The translations under genes and the position numbers were made by a program. A stretch of 64,000 nucleotides of DNA, from NCBI GenBank assembly GCA_022495995.1, contig JAFEMH010001454.1, positions 186,001-250,000 on the forward strand, in the 5' to 3' direction. Of this stretch, positions 35,781 through 47,032 are shown piece by piece (position 1 is the stretch's first letter; every line of letters begins with the position of its first letter). Origin of the DNA: Adenophora triphylla var. japonica. Lineage: Eukaryota; Streptophyta; Magnoliopsida; Asterales; Campanulaceae. The notes beneath the pieces are model-generated. The model did not search any database, was not told the DNA's origin, and saw nothing but the letters and a program-made list of their open reading frames with translations.

Positions 35781-35957
35781 ATGGACCAAGGAGGACACGT
35801 CATGCCCCGCCAAGCGTGCCGTGATTTATCACAGACCGCGAGATTGAGGAGGAGAGAGTTCGTGAGGACCAATCGAAAGCATAACTTCGCGGTGCCTACT
35901 TCTCAGTTTTATCCGGATAAAAGGGATCAAAAATCCATGAAACCTTAAACTATATGG
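35781..35957 (+). pseudogene. Remnant first exon of the antisense PMD gene in F
   Basis: ATG at 35781 (MDQGGHVMPRQ) opens 59 codons in phase 0 up to a splice donor GG|GTAAGC, as in exon 1 of E (43662-43829, 56 codons, phase 0). A stop lies three codons before the donor. Upstream are purine-rich leader DNA and two CGGC-type palindromes (GCCGCTCGGC, GTCGTCCGGC) near 35600-35636. No later exon is found, so only the start of the gene survives. Confidence 0.5.
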
Positions 35958-36454
35958 GTAAGCACTCTCCATTTGTTTGATTTCGCCAATTTTGGTCGAT
36001 TTTTTGATTGATTAGGGCTAAATTCAAAATTTGGAAATTTTTTGGATTTTCTTTGTGATTTTGTTGATGATTTTATGGATTTAACGATTGACCTACGAAG
36101 CTAGATACATAGGTCATCATGTATGTGCAATTTATTTGAAGAAATATGAGAATGACTCATTTTTTGAAAATAAAGTGAGAAAAATAATGCCTAAAATGGG
36201 ACAAAGTTCTTGCATGTGCTAGAACTAGGTCAATTCTTGATCATGGATGTGGAAATGAGATTTTGAACGATGAAAATGATTCATGCATGCCATTTTGAAA
36301 GATTAAATTTATATGCAAAGTATTTTGTGAAAACTGAGATTTTTGTGTTTGGGAGAGCATGTGCTCGAGGTGACGTGTTTCAAATGATGAAAGACACGTG
36401 TTCTAGGCAATAATGCTAGAAAATTTCTTATGAATGCTTTACTTTGCATTTCAG

Positions 36455-36605
36455 AGCTTGGTGTCTCTGGCCTACTTGCATTTGAGAGCTTGGCGTCTTT
36501 GACCTACTTGCATTTGAGAACTTGGTGTCCCTGACCGATTTGCATTTGAGAGCTTGGCGTTTCTGACCTACTTACATTTGAGAACTTGGCGTCTCTGACC
36601 GAATT
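36455..36605. repeat. Tandem repeat, 32 bp, about five copies
   Basis: Unit TTGCATTTGAGAGCTTGGCG then TCTCTGACCTAC; alternate units have GAGAACTTGG and ACCGA. GAGA...TCTC can pair weakly. Confidence 0.85.
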
Positions 36606-38889
36606 GTAGACGCTGGAAGCTATCTTCACATGTTTGCCCAGAATCATCTCTTGCTGAAAAGGGGGATTTGATTTCTTGAACTTGATTCATCAACAGGTTG
36701 TCATAGGCCAAGATGATAAGGACTCGAGCCATCTTAAGTCGCGACGATACGGACTTAATGCACCAAAAGACGGGGGTCTTGCGAGTTGTTCATGCAACCT
36801 TGTTGAAACCACCGATTTTGGGCTTTGGTGAGTATCTTCCTTGTTGAAGATAGGTCTCAACAGCGATGGAAAATGGTCTTTCGCATTTGAAATCCTGCAT
36901 TCGTTAGTGAAGAGACAAACAAAGATATGTATGACATTTATGACGATGCATGGAGGCATGAGATGGTATGACCATGAATATGTTAGCAAGGCTAAGAAGT
37001 GACAAACAATTCGTGAAATCACTTAGAATGATGATTTTTTTTGTTTTTCTTTTATCTATTTTACTTTTGGGGTATGCATGAACCTAATTTTGGGCAAAAG
37101 TATTTCCTATTTTGATTTGGTAATCAATTAAGGTTATTTCTCTTTGTGCATGTCACATGAACCACGGGCTAACTCTTTTGCGGGAAAGCAATGTGAGAGG
37201 GGTTTTATGAAAGAATGTGTTGGGGGAATGTGTTTGGATGTATGTATTTGGGAACTGTTTGAGACAGGTTTCGAGCAGGTGGGGTTGTATCCCTTGGGTG
37301 CGGACTGAACTGCTGTTGTTGCTGAGATGTTGTTAATGCTTCCAAAAGGTATCATGTGGACCAGAATTCCCTCTTGGGCTGAGATCAGATTTAAACCCCG
37401 TGTCTTGATTAGAGTTCCTTTCTCAAACTCTGGCACTTGAAGCTGATGCTTACAGGATTTTAGAACCAAAGACTAAGCAAATGTCAAAGTGACCAAACCT
37501 CTCTTTTGAGGATGGATGTGACTTATCGAAGCCCCGATCTGAGGAAAAAATTCTGCAAAGCCCTAGGTTCTATTAAAGCAAGGAAAGATCCTTTCATTGG
37601 CAAAGCCCCGGCTTGAAGAGATGACTTGGTAGAGCTCCGACTGATGGTCTGATCCAAGATAACGGCGAAACACCAAACTGACTGGTCATTCAAAGAGAGA
37701 GAGTCGTGTTTGAAGCGATCTCAAGGAATCCATGAACGAAAACTTCTCCAAATGACTTGCGAAGCCCCCGACTTGACAAAGTATCATGGGGAAGGCCCAA
37801 ATGTATTGATTATAAAATCAAACTGGTTGGTTGACCATGACTGATCTCAAAATGCACTTAATGCAGCCCCAATCCGTTGAAGCATTACGTTATGAAGCGT
37901 GAAACCCATCATGGATTTCAAAAGAGATTCTCATTCTGGTGAGTGCCAAGGGTTCTTGTAGACTCGACTTCCAATGTTAGACTTATAGTCATGATTAAAC
38001 CCTACTCCTAACACCAAAGAACTTGCTCGTGACAGGCTTTCAACCAACAAAACTTCCCTTTACTTGGCAAAGCCCCGGTTTGATGAACTAAGTAGGCGAA
38101 GTCTAGATTTTGAAGAAGTGACTTGGTGAAGTCCCAATCTGATGACCTAGCAAAAGTCCCAATATGATTGGTATTACAAAAGTGATCTTGAGGTTGATCT
38201 GACCAAGACTGAATCCATCTTGTGACATAGTGAGGAACCTGATGCAGACCCAAAAATGACTAGAGAAGCCCCAATCTAAAGAAATGGCCTGACGAAGCCC
38301 CAACCTTGAAGAGTTTCAACGCGGCCCTAACACAAATTGTAGCAGAAGAGGGAAAACCTATCCTTTCATACTTACTTTCTTATTTTCTTTAGTCAATCAG
38401 TCAACCGCGAGAAGATGTGAAAGAAAATAATTTTAGAAATTTATACATGCAGGGGCATATTTTTCGAAAGGTGGGAATAGATCCCGATTTTGTGTTATTT
38501 TGATGGCCTCATTCGACGTAAGCACAAGAAATCGCTTTGGGTTTGACTATTTTGAGAGAGTATAAGCGTAGAAAGGTTTGTAAAAGTGTATGGAAGCCCC
38601 TACTGACAGAAAATCAGTGTTTAGCACTATCTTTCCTAAGATGTAGAAAAAGAAGACTTGTCAAGACATCTGAAAACTTGTTTTATTTACAATGATCACA
38701 AGATTGCTTAAAACCCTTTATTAATATTCGGGTTATTCAACCACTAATCTCGATATGAACAAACATTTTGATTAATCATGAGGAGAAAGTCAACCAGTGT
38801 CGCGGAGCAAAGTTGGCTGGGTGTGAAAGAAAGGTTTGTGTAAGGGAGGTCATTGATGAGATCGGGTTTTCTGGGATTTGAATGTGTTT

Positions 38890-38965
38890 ATGACCGGACC
38901 ATTTTCTGGTTGCCTACGTTCCCCTCATTGTGAATAGCTCAGGTCACCGTAGTTCGGCTGAACTG
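38890..38965 (+). other. Pseudoknot-like motif, type 1 (copy in F)
   Basis: GACC with GGTC, ACCATTTTCTGGT hairpin, CTACG with CGTAG. The inner CCCC arm has a poor partner here. Confidence 0.5.
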
Positions 38966-39841
38966 TGTTTGGCTTTGGGAAATGGGATTTGTGGTTCTTG
39001 TAGTGGAAAGGCTCGGATGAAAAGGTTGGATGATGAGGCACAGGGCTTGAGATGATTCCTTGACCAGTCGTTTTGGACGGCTGCTTCAATTGCTTCCTAA
39101 TTTTCGTCTTTCATTCGAGGAGAAAGAATTTGCACATGCCTAAGGGCTTATGAAATGTTTCTGCCTTTGCTTTGACCACTCCATTGTTATTGACAACTTT
39201 CATTCTTTGAGCTTTGATTTTGCCCATCTGTCAAGCTTTTGATTGGCGGTGGTGGGTCCTTGGCCTCTTTTTTTTTTTTTTGTTGAAGCTCCTGCTTGGG
39301 TTTTTTTAAAAAGCACATAAGGACGAAGGAAAGCCCCTACTTGAACTTTCTCGATGCACATGAGGGCGATGGCAATCTCCTAGGTTGTTGTCAACATGGG
39401 GTCAACCTTTCAATGCTGAGTGACCTTCTGTTGTTCCTTGATGTTGCCGTCGTCGTTGTCTTGGTCAAGGTGATGGTGGGGATATGATTTGGGAAATGTA
39501 TGGCTTGATGGAGGCCTTTGTGAGGTAAGAAAAGTGTATATGGAGAGAATTGGTTGACTTTCTCACACCGATTAATCAGAACGTTGATTATTTCGAGAGG
39601 TTATTTGTTGAGCAATGCAAGTGATCATATAAAATAAAACCATTTCATTAAATGTAATGTAGGTGTGCAAATAATGTCTTAAGTCTAGCAAGAAAAGAAA
39701 AAGACTCTTTTATAGAAGATTTAAGATTAACTATAATGTCCGAGGAGGACTTGATTGAAAGAAGAAAGTACTAGAACCTACGAAGGTTGACTGAGAGACT
39801 GTTTTATCTTTTAATTTTATTTAAGGATAGGTAGCCCCTAG

Positions 39842-40415
39842 CCTAGCTACTTTTCACTGGTTAGACTGCCAGGGCACTTGAGCTTTCCTTCGTCGATCAG
39901 CCCTTGGACTTCTTTCTTCAAAGTCAGACACTTGTCATAATAGGTGTGTGCCTTTGGCAAAGGAGTTGGGTCTGAGTTGACTGGCCTTGCTTCCCACTCC
40001 ATGACATTCATGCTGGAATTGTTTGGGGAATGATTGTCAGATGTACGTGGGCATTCAAGCGTCCTATATTCTATCAGCTTCCGGATCTCATGCCTAAAAT
40101 AGTGGCAATCATTAGTGTCGTGTCCGTTGTACTGGTGGAAATGACAATGCTTAGACTCATCTAACCGAACTTTAAGGTTCTTGGGCTTCCGATTCTCCAG
40201 TGGCTTTATCAACTTTTCTTTCACTAGTTCTTCTAGTATCTTGCTCAAAGGCATCTCCACATTGTCATAATGAAGGGAGTGGTGTTTTCGGGAGGCACTG
40301 TTGTTCCCAAGACTTGGATTTCCATTGTCCAGTTGGTTCCATTGTTGGATCTGTCTAAAAGAGGCTTTGGCATTCTTTCCTTTGTGAGGAATTGATGCTG
40401 AGTTGGTTGCAGTTG
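39842..40415 (-). pseudogene. gag of element F, C-terminal part (left of E)
   Basis: Minus strand, open from the E junction to the stop at 39847. Module PLSKILEELVKEKLIKPLEN, knuckle HCHFHQYNGHDTNDC (CX2HX4HX4C, intact), then a second, decayed half module YYDKCLTLKKEVQGLIDEGK. The upstream part lies at 61835-62351, and the codon phase agrees across one copy of the target duplication. No protease follows. Confidence 0.75.
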
Positions 40416-40640
40416 TGTGATGATGTGCCTATTTTTCGAAAGATTGTTTTTTCTTTGTTCTTTGAAAATCAATCGAAAAAACGGAGTCGCCACGCCATTT
40501 TTATTTTAAGGGCCAAAACTTTGAAAAATGCCCGGAATGAGAGATTTGAGTTCGGAGGTCATGTTACACGCCGGAAAGAACGTTAGTGTTCACCCGGAAT
40601 GCCTCGTAAAAAACGAGTCTTCCAAACTTAAAAAAAACCA

Positions 40641-40675
<35 letters not shown>

Positions 40676-42137
40676 TCGGCCAAAATAAATTAAAACTGAG
40701 AAAACCAAAAATTGGGAACTATTTATAAGACATTAAAAAAATCCCATGATTTTTGGTGTGATTTTAGGATTGAGTTTTGATACTCAAAAGATTTCTTGAA
40801 GTTGGAAATCAATTCTGCCAGAATGAAAAAGGCAGTGGACACTTGATTTTGAAATGGATTTAAGAGCTTTAAAATCTCAGAATCTGGGGAAAGTCCGAGA
40901 ATAAAATTTGTTCAAAACACCTTAAATAAGGTTTCTGCAAAAGACTTTTCCATTTGGAGATGATTTGGTGGACCAAAACCTACTGGAAATCACAGATATG
41001 AAATCTGGATTTCCAGAGACTGATGAACTGACCTTTAGAAAATAATTTTAAAAAAGGAGTTATACTCACGCAAAAAATATAGTAAAAATATGTCTGAAAT
41101 TCTACGGATGTTGGCTACAAAAAGTATTTTTTAGTCAACACCCAATTCCAAGTTCTTTTGTGTCCAAAAAATTAGACCATGGATAGAGGTCACAGAAAAT
41201 TGCTACTGGACAGCAACATTCTCAAGAAGGAAAATGTGATTTAAAGGGGGTTTTGCATCCATGATTGTCCCCATTTCCCTAGGCTTTGATTATTGATCAC
41301 TAAATGTTTTAGTGGTGATCTACTATATCAAGCCATCCTTGGGGTACATTAGGACTTTAAGCATTTCATTTGCTTGGGAAGGGGAATTTTATCCTTTGAA
41401 AGAGAAATTTTTGTAGTGAAAATGGGTTTTTAGGGTTTTGAAAATATGTTTGCAAGTAAGTAAAGACACTTTGAAAAGAATGTTGATCTTTGTAGAGGAT
41501 CATCCATGGAGATGAACTTCCATGGTGGTGCTCTTGGATCTAGGGCAAGAAATGAACAAGTTACATCTTCAAAGTATGAGATGCATGCATGGATGAGAAA
41601 GATTTAGGGTAGGGAGAAGGAGGTTATACCTATTTTCTTTTGTGTTTGTGTTTGAGACTTTGAGTTTTGAGAGTGATTAGTGAGTGAGATTTGGGAAAAT
41701 GATTGAGAAAAAGGTGGCAATTCAAGAGAATTTCCACTGTTTTCTACAAGATTTTCGCCAAGGTGCTTGCTGTGGGTGAAGTTGTTGTTCTTTTCTGTGA
41801 CTGAAGGGCTCAATTTATAGCCATCTGAAAATTACAGAGTTATCCGCGCGGATAGGAACCTCAGCGTGCACTGTTCATTAATTACAGCTGCAGGCTTTGG
41901 ACACAAGGAATATTTTCAAAATATTCAAACTGGTTGCTGTTTTTCAGCTTGCCAATTCGGGTTTTTTCAATTTCTTTTCTTTTTTAAGATTCCTCTCTTG
42001 GTTTAACCTTAAATAGCAATCCCTAATCTACCCTTGCTTTGTTAGAAAAGTTAGGAATTGTTAGAAATATTAGAAATGTTAGGGCTTTCGTTAATTTTCT
42101 AACGAAAATACTAACAACTCAAATTGGAGCACTTACA
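40416..42137 (-). repeat. 3' LTR of element E
   Basis: Carries GGAGTCGCCA (40483-40492), HP1 (40568-40599), HP2 CTCGT-AAAA-ACGAG (40603-40617), a (GT)n run at 40643-40671 that is longer than in the other LTR, a minus-strand TATA CTATAAATTG (41811-41820) and the 12-bp palindrome ATCCGCGCGGAT (41842-41853). Confidence 0.95.
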
Positions 42138-42150
42138 GTAGCCCCTCGGC
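42138..42150 (-). other. Polypurine tract of element E
   Basis: Minus strand GCCGAGGGGCTAC next to the LTR start TGTAAGTGCTCC. Confidence 0.7.
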
Positions 42151-42365
42151 GACGGCGCTTTCGAAGGAAGCGGGGTCGTCGATAAGAGTAAGGCTCCATA
42201 TTTGACAGGATGATCAAGTGATCGAGTGGCTGAACCTAGCGATAGGCTACCTACGTATCCCGAATGGGAATCAAGCCGGCCGTAGTTCGGGTCTTTAGAC
42301 CCTGGAGTGACTATTTTGAGGTGTCAACCTGGTGAGCGAGTTCTGCAGTCGGTTGCTGAAAGAAA

Positions 42366-42565
42366 CTCTGCTGGGGATAGGAGTGACCATTTCGGTCTGA
42401 TGGCTAGAGTTGTATATCCGCTCTGCTGGGGATAGGAATGACCATTTCGGTCTGATGGCTAGAGTTGTATATCCGCTCTGCTGGGGATAGGAATGACCAT
42501 TTCGGTCTGATGGCTAGAGTTGTATATCTGCTCTGCTGGGGATAGGAATGACCATTTTGGTCTGA
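42366..42565. repeat. Tandem repeat, 55 bp, 3.6 copies
   Basis: Unit begins CTCTGCTGGGGATAGGA; GACC-ATTTC-GGTC forms a short inverted repeat. Units are nearly identical, so the expansion is recent. Confidence 0.92.
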
Positions 42566-42669
42566 TGGTTGAACCTAATGGTAGGCTACCTACGTATCCT
42601 TAAGAGGAATCAAGCCAGTCGTAGTTCGGGTCTTTAGACCCTGGAGTGACTATTTTGAGGCGTCAACCT

Positions 42670-42830
42670 GGTGATGATGGCGTTTTAGGTGCCTCAGACC
42701 TTGATGGCGTTTTAGGTGCCTCGAACCTTGAAGATGGCGTTTTAGGTGCCTCGGACCTTGAAGATGACATTTTAGGTGCCTCGAACCTTGGAGATGATGG
42801 CGTTTTAGGTGCCTCGGACCTGGATTTGAA
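42670..42830. repeat. Tandem repeat, about 30-33 bp, five copies
   Basis: Unit GATGGCGTTTTAGGTGCCTC plus GGACCTTGAA. GGTGCC/TCGGACC text gives GGT..ACC arms. Adjacent to the other E repeats. Confidence 0.88.
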
Positions 42831-43027
42831 ATGTTTTCCCTTGATGGTTTGGGAAAGATGGTCCTTTGGTGGACTTCATTTGAAGGGATCGATCTTACGT
42901 CTGCTGCCGAAGGAAAGGATGACCGTGCTGGTCGAGTGGCTGGACCTAATGGTAGGCTACCTACGTATCCTGATTGGGGAATCAAGCCCTTACGTAGTTC
43001 GAAAGTTGCTGGGGGTGAAATCGAGGG

Positions 43028-43370
43028 ACTCCGTTAGCTTTCGTTAGAGAGAAATCGGACTTACGTTTTACTTCCGTTAATGAAATTGATGAAAGAAACG
43101 GGATTCCGTTATCTTTCTCGGAGAAATCGGACTTACGTTTTACTGTCGTTGATGAAATTGATGAAAGAAACGGGATTCCGTTATCTTTCTTGGAGAAATC
43201 GGACTTACGTTTTACTGCCGTTGATGAAATTGATGAAAGAAACGGGATTCCGTTATCTTTCTCGGAGAAATCGGACTTACGTTTTACTGCCGTTGATGAA
43301 ATTGATGAAAGAAACGGGATTCCGTTATCTTTCTTGGAGAAATCGGACTTACGTTTTACTGCCGGGAAGC
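43028..43370. repeat. Tandem repeat, 72 bp, about 4.6 copies
   Basis: Units carry AACGG-GATT-CCGTT. The length is a multiple of three, which is why a repetitive open frame appears on the plus strand; it is not a gene. Confidence 0.92.
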
Positions 43371-43520
43371 TCTTTTGAAGAGGGGGTTAACTTTGGTTAA
43401 CTTTGGTTAACTCTGTTAAGTTGAGGACTAAACTGCAGAGTCCTGAAATTTTAAAGGGCAAAAGGGTCTTTTTGACCCTTCAATTTGGTCAGCGCGGAGG
43501 GGAATGACGTCCAGATTGGT

Positions 43521-43530
43521 TTAAATAAAG
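43521..43530 (+). promoter_or_regulatory. Possible TATA box of the antisense PMD gene
   Basis: TTAAATAAAG about 130 bp before the ATG at 43662, followed by a purine-rich leader with GAGAGAGA. A CAGCGCGGAGG half-palindrome sits near 43490. Confidence 0.4.
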
Positions 43531-43661
43531 GCCGTGGCCTTTTTGGTTCCCTCTTCCCCATTTTCCAGTTTCACGAGAGAGAGACGAGAGAGAAGGGCCA
43601 AAACCGCCATTGTTGACCCTAGAAGCTTCGAAATCTTCCGATTTTCTTCGATTTTTGAGCA

Positions 43662-46616
43662 ATGGAACACGCGGGAGTTCCCATTCAAGGCCAAGGACGC
43701 GGCCCGGTCGCGGATAGGCGATTAGAGCTCGTTCGAATGAGGAGGCATTACTTACTCTCGCAATCGATTGCGGAGGAGCCGTATCCCGATGCGTGGCAAC
43801 ATTGAGCCACTGATCCGAGTCTTCGCACGGTATACTTCGAATCTCTCCGTTTCTTTTGTTGATTTTTCATTTGAAATTGATTTTTGTGATTTTTCTTTAT
43901 TTTTTTTTTTGAAAATTTCGAAAGTCAATGTTCTTGGGCTTGAAATTTGATTTTGATGCTTTGCATGTTGTAATGAATATATGGGTAATCAAAATATGCA
44001 TTTTGCTTGAAAAGAATGGGCATTTTGCCATATTTTTTTTTTAATGTCCGAAAATTGTAATGAAAATTCGAAAACTTGTGTTCTTGGACCTTGAATCTTG
44101 ACTTTGATGATATGCATGTTGTAATGAGTATATGGGTAACCCAAATTTGCATTTTATTTAAAAAAGAATGGGCATTTTGCCATTTTTGAAATATGAGATG
44201 ATGAAAACTTGCCCGAATCCGGGACGGACCTTTTTTTTTGTTGCATGTAGGATTTTTGCAATGAGGTGTTTTTCATGAATGATATGAAAGTATGTATGCA
44301 TGATTTTTGTGAAAAATGGGATGGACTTTTGTTTCCGTTGATTGAATGTATGCATGCTATTTTATGATAATGGGACGGAGTTTTTATTCCCGTTGACTCG
44401 ATGTCTTTGACATGTTTTCTTTATGTATGAATGAATGAATGGTATTTGCTGAAAACTCTTTTCCTTTGTGCGAGAAAAATGGGGCTAGGTTCATTGTATA
44501 CCGTTATGCTGCCCGATTTTCTTCAAAACTTTATGTTTATGATGCATGTGTATGCTTTTTTTTTTTTTAATGTAAATGCAATTTTTTTTTTGACACTCTT
44601 ATCTTTCTTTCAATTGCAGGGTGGAGATCGTTTCGTGACGGAGCAGCTGAATAAGCTGAAGACTCGAGGATCAGTGGAGTCTGTGATTGACCTGTGGGAT
44701 CGGCTTCCAGTCTTGGGCCGAGGAGCTTTGATGAGTCCGAGACAGATCGTCATTGGGACTGGGTTGTATGAGTTTATCGAGTGTCTGAGGGGGTTGGTTA
44801 AGTTCCCCAAGAGTAAGGGCCTGATTTTCGCCTTGGCATAGCATTGGTGGGACGCGACCCACACCTTCCATTTCTTCTGGGGCGAGGCCACTGTCACACC
44901 TTCTGATTATGCCGCAATTACGGGCCTGTCCTTTAAAGGACGGAGCATTGAGTGGAGGGACGGCTACAGTGACCGGGACCTGCAGGATCTTCTGGGCTTT
45001 ACCCCCATTCCCAAAAAGGGGATGGGGATGGAGTATGCTGTGGTCCACGGGAAGATCATGAAGAGCATTGAGAGCTACGAGGCTGGTGATGATAGAGTGG
45101 CTGCTGTGCAGATTGCCAGGGCTTTTCTGTGGTTTGCTTTTTCGAGCACACTGTTTGGACACGCCGAGGGGACGACGGTGTTCGCTTTTCTGAGGACATT
45201 GGAGGATGTGGAGATGGCTGGGGAGGTATCTTGGGGAGAGGCCGGGCTGGCAGAGCTATACTTTGCTCTGGATCGGTATAGCCGGAAGGCTGTCAGCTCT
45301 CTGACATGCTTCGTGTTCCTTCTGGAGGTATAAGCTTCTGCTTTTTCTTTTTTTCTTATGCACGCATTGTTCCTTTCCGCACTTGATTGATGTGATCTTT
45401 ACCTTTCGCAGGTATGGGCGTTGGAGTTCTTTCACGTCACGATGTGGCGGCAACCGGCGGAGCACATCGGGGCATATCCGGATATGCTCTCCTGGAGCAA
45501 GCATGCTCGGGAGAAGATAGGTTCCAGGGGGTGCACAACCCTTAAGTACAGGGATTGCCTGCCTTTGACGAGAGCTGAGACGAATGAGGGGATGATTTTC
45601 TACCCCTGGGGCCGCTTCGACGTGGAGCAGCTGAAGGGTGCCGAGAGATGGACCGTGCAGCGGAGGATTTTGAGAGGTTTGACCTGTGATGTGTATTATC
45701 TGAGGGAGAGAGTGACGCGCTAGCATGGCGAGGGTGCGCCTCTGATGGCACCGGTGGAGCCTCCTGCCGATATGATGCATCCGAGTGAGAGATCGGAGAC
45801 CTGGGGTGACTATCGAGGTGGCCAGCCCTTCTCGATGTTTGTGGCAATCGAGGAGTATTCGAGATTTATCTTGAGGAGGCTGAGGATGCCCCAGGTGCTT
45901 GAGAGAGAGGGGGAGGGGATTATGCGATACCCTCGATCGGACTTTTCGTATGTCCAGGATGGGGTCAGGCTGAAAGTACAGATCCCTATCCCTGAGCGGG
46001 TCCCACGAGCTTTCCGGCCTCATCCGGATATGAAGGTATGGCCTTTTACTGCTTCTGTCTTTTCTTCTTTTCTTTTGCTTCATCATTTTTCGCTTCAGTT
46101 ATTCCTGATGCTTTTGTTTCTGTGCAGTTCCCGACCAAGGTGGTAGGGAAGCTGACGAATCAGGTGATTGGGGCCAAGAGATTCATCAGGAATATGGTTA
46201 TCTGTGGGGCTGCTCAGGGTAGGAGGAGACGAGCACAGCCGGCGCCTGTCGAGCGGGAGACTTCCCCTATTCCTTCGGAGCATTCTACCGAGACTCCCGT
46301 TTCTCCTCTCCTAGATCCCGGTATGGAGCTGCCTCCGGACCACGTCATCCTCGGGGATTTGCACGGGCAGGGGCACGTTTGGCACCATGGTGGGTCTTCT
46401 TCGCATGTCCAGGGATCTGATGCATTTACGTTCAGATATGACTTCTTTGCGGATCTTGGCTTGCCCTATCGTGGCGTTCCGGTTGATCCAGGCGAGCCTC
46501 TCTCTGGAAACGAGGATGATGATTCCGAGCCCGAGATTTTCATGACTACTGAGGAGGCGGGCCCGAGCCACAAGAGGGACCGGGGGAAAGCGCCGGCCAC
46601 CGAGGATTCCGATTGA
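43662..46616 (+). pseudogene. Antisense PMD (plant mobile domain) gene of element E, four exons, three stops
   Basis: Exons 43662-43829, 44620-45327, 45412-46035 and 46128-46616, joined by GT-AG introns (790, 84 and 92 bp), all in phase 0, giving about 662 codons. Exon 2 has the PMD signature DATHTFHFFWGEATVTPSDY then AAITGLSFKGR. Exon 4 ends in a basic RRRR patch, an acidic NEDDDSEPE stretch and a basic tail. PMD proteins are linked to transposons in plants and some host copies act in silencing; the role inside an element is unknown. In-frame stops: TGA 43803, TAG 44839, TAG 45721. The TAGs fit TGG or CAG decay. It runs opposite to gag-pol and has its own likely promoter. Confidence 0.8.
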
Positions 46617-47032
46617 TCATCTTTGATTGATTTTTGAGACTGTACTTACTTAGGTACAATTTATTTTTCATGCACACTTTTTTTTGGGGATGTAATAATC
46701 TAGGATTTCTGTTTTTTTTTTTATCTATTATGAATGCAATGTTGCATGAGCCCCGGTTTCTTGGCTAAGGTGTGAATGTTTGGTATATGGACTATTTGAA
46801 CGGGTTTTGCACAGGTTTCGAGCGGCTGGGATGAAATATTCCTCCGTGGTGCAGCAGTTTAAACTGCTGCAGATTTTTTTTGATGGTGACATTTTCATCC
46901 GCGCGGATGAGACAGGAATCTGACACTGTCCTTTAATTTTGCTTCAGATCTGGTTTTCCCTCTTTTAATTCAAACAACCACTCCATCTTCTCATTCAAAC
47001 AGCCATTTTCGGGAAGAAAGAGAGAAGAAGCC
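46617..47032. other. Spacer between the two antisense genes of E
   Basis: 46750-46870 matches F at 37140-37350. A perfect 16-bp palindrome TCATCCGCGCGGATGA lies at 46895-46910, identical in its core to the LTR palindrome of E. Pyrimidine-rich DNA then leads to the next ATG. Confidence 0.6.

Larger units (their letters stand above)
35958..39841. other. Non-coding interior of element F
   Basis: No gene. 35958-36450 looks like the old first intron. 36455-36605 has a 32-bp tandem repeat. 37130-37350 matches 46750-46870 of E. 37500-38330 has about nine loose copies of a GAAGCCCCRA..TGA phrase. 38560-39000 matches K in reverse and holds the type-1 motif. 39000-39841 shows nothing I recognise apart from K similarity near 39600-39720. 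Confidence 0.55.
42225..43003 (+). other. Pseudoknot-like motif, type 2, three copies in E
   Basis: Copies at 42225-42290, 42563-42632 and 42930-43003. GGCT with AGCC, CCTA with TAGG (F has CCTT with AAGG), CTACG with CGTAG, inner arms TCCC/GGGA or TCCT/AGGA. Confidence 0.6.

Noticed and set aside
42366..42565. Possible hammerhead ribozyme around CTGATGG text in the 55-bp repeats
   Set aside because: The CTGANGA box and matching GAAA box are not both present with three stems.
43080..43400. Open frame with repeated LMKLMKETGFRYLS-type units
   Set aside because: Product of a 72-bp tandem repeat whose length is divisible by three; no start context, homology or conservation of coding sense.
45256..46086. 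276-codon open frame on the minus strand
   Set aside because: Shadow of PMD exons 2-4; it crosses introns and has no recognisable domain.
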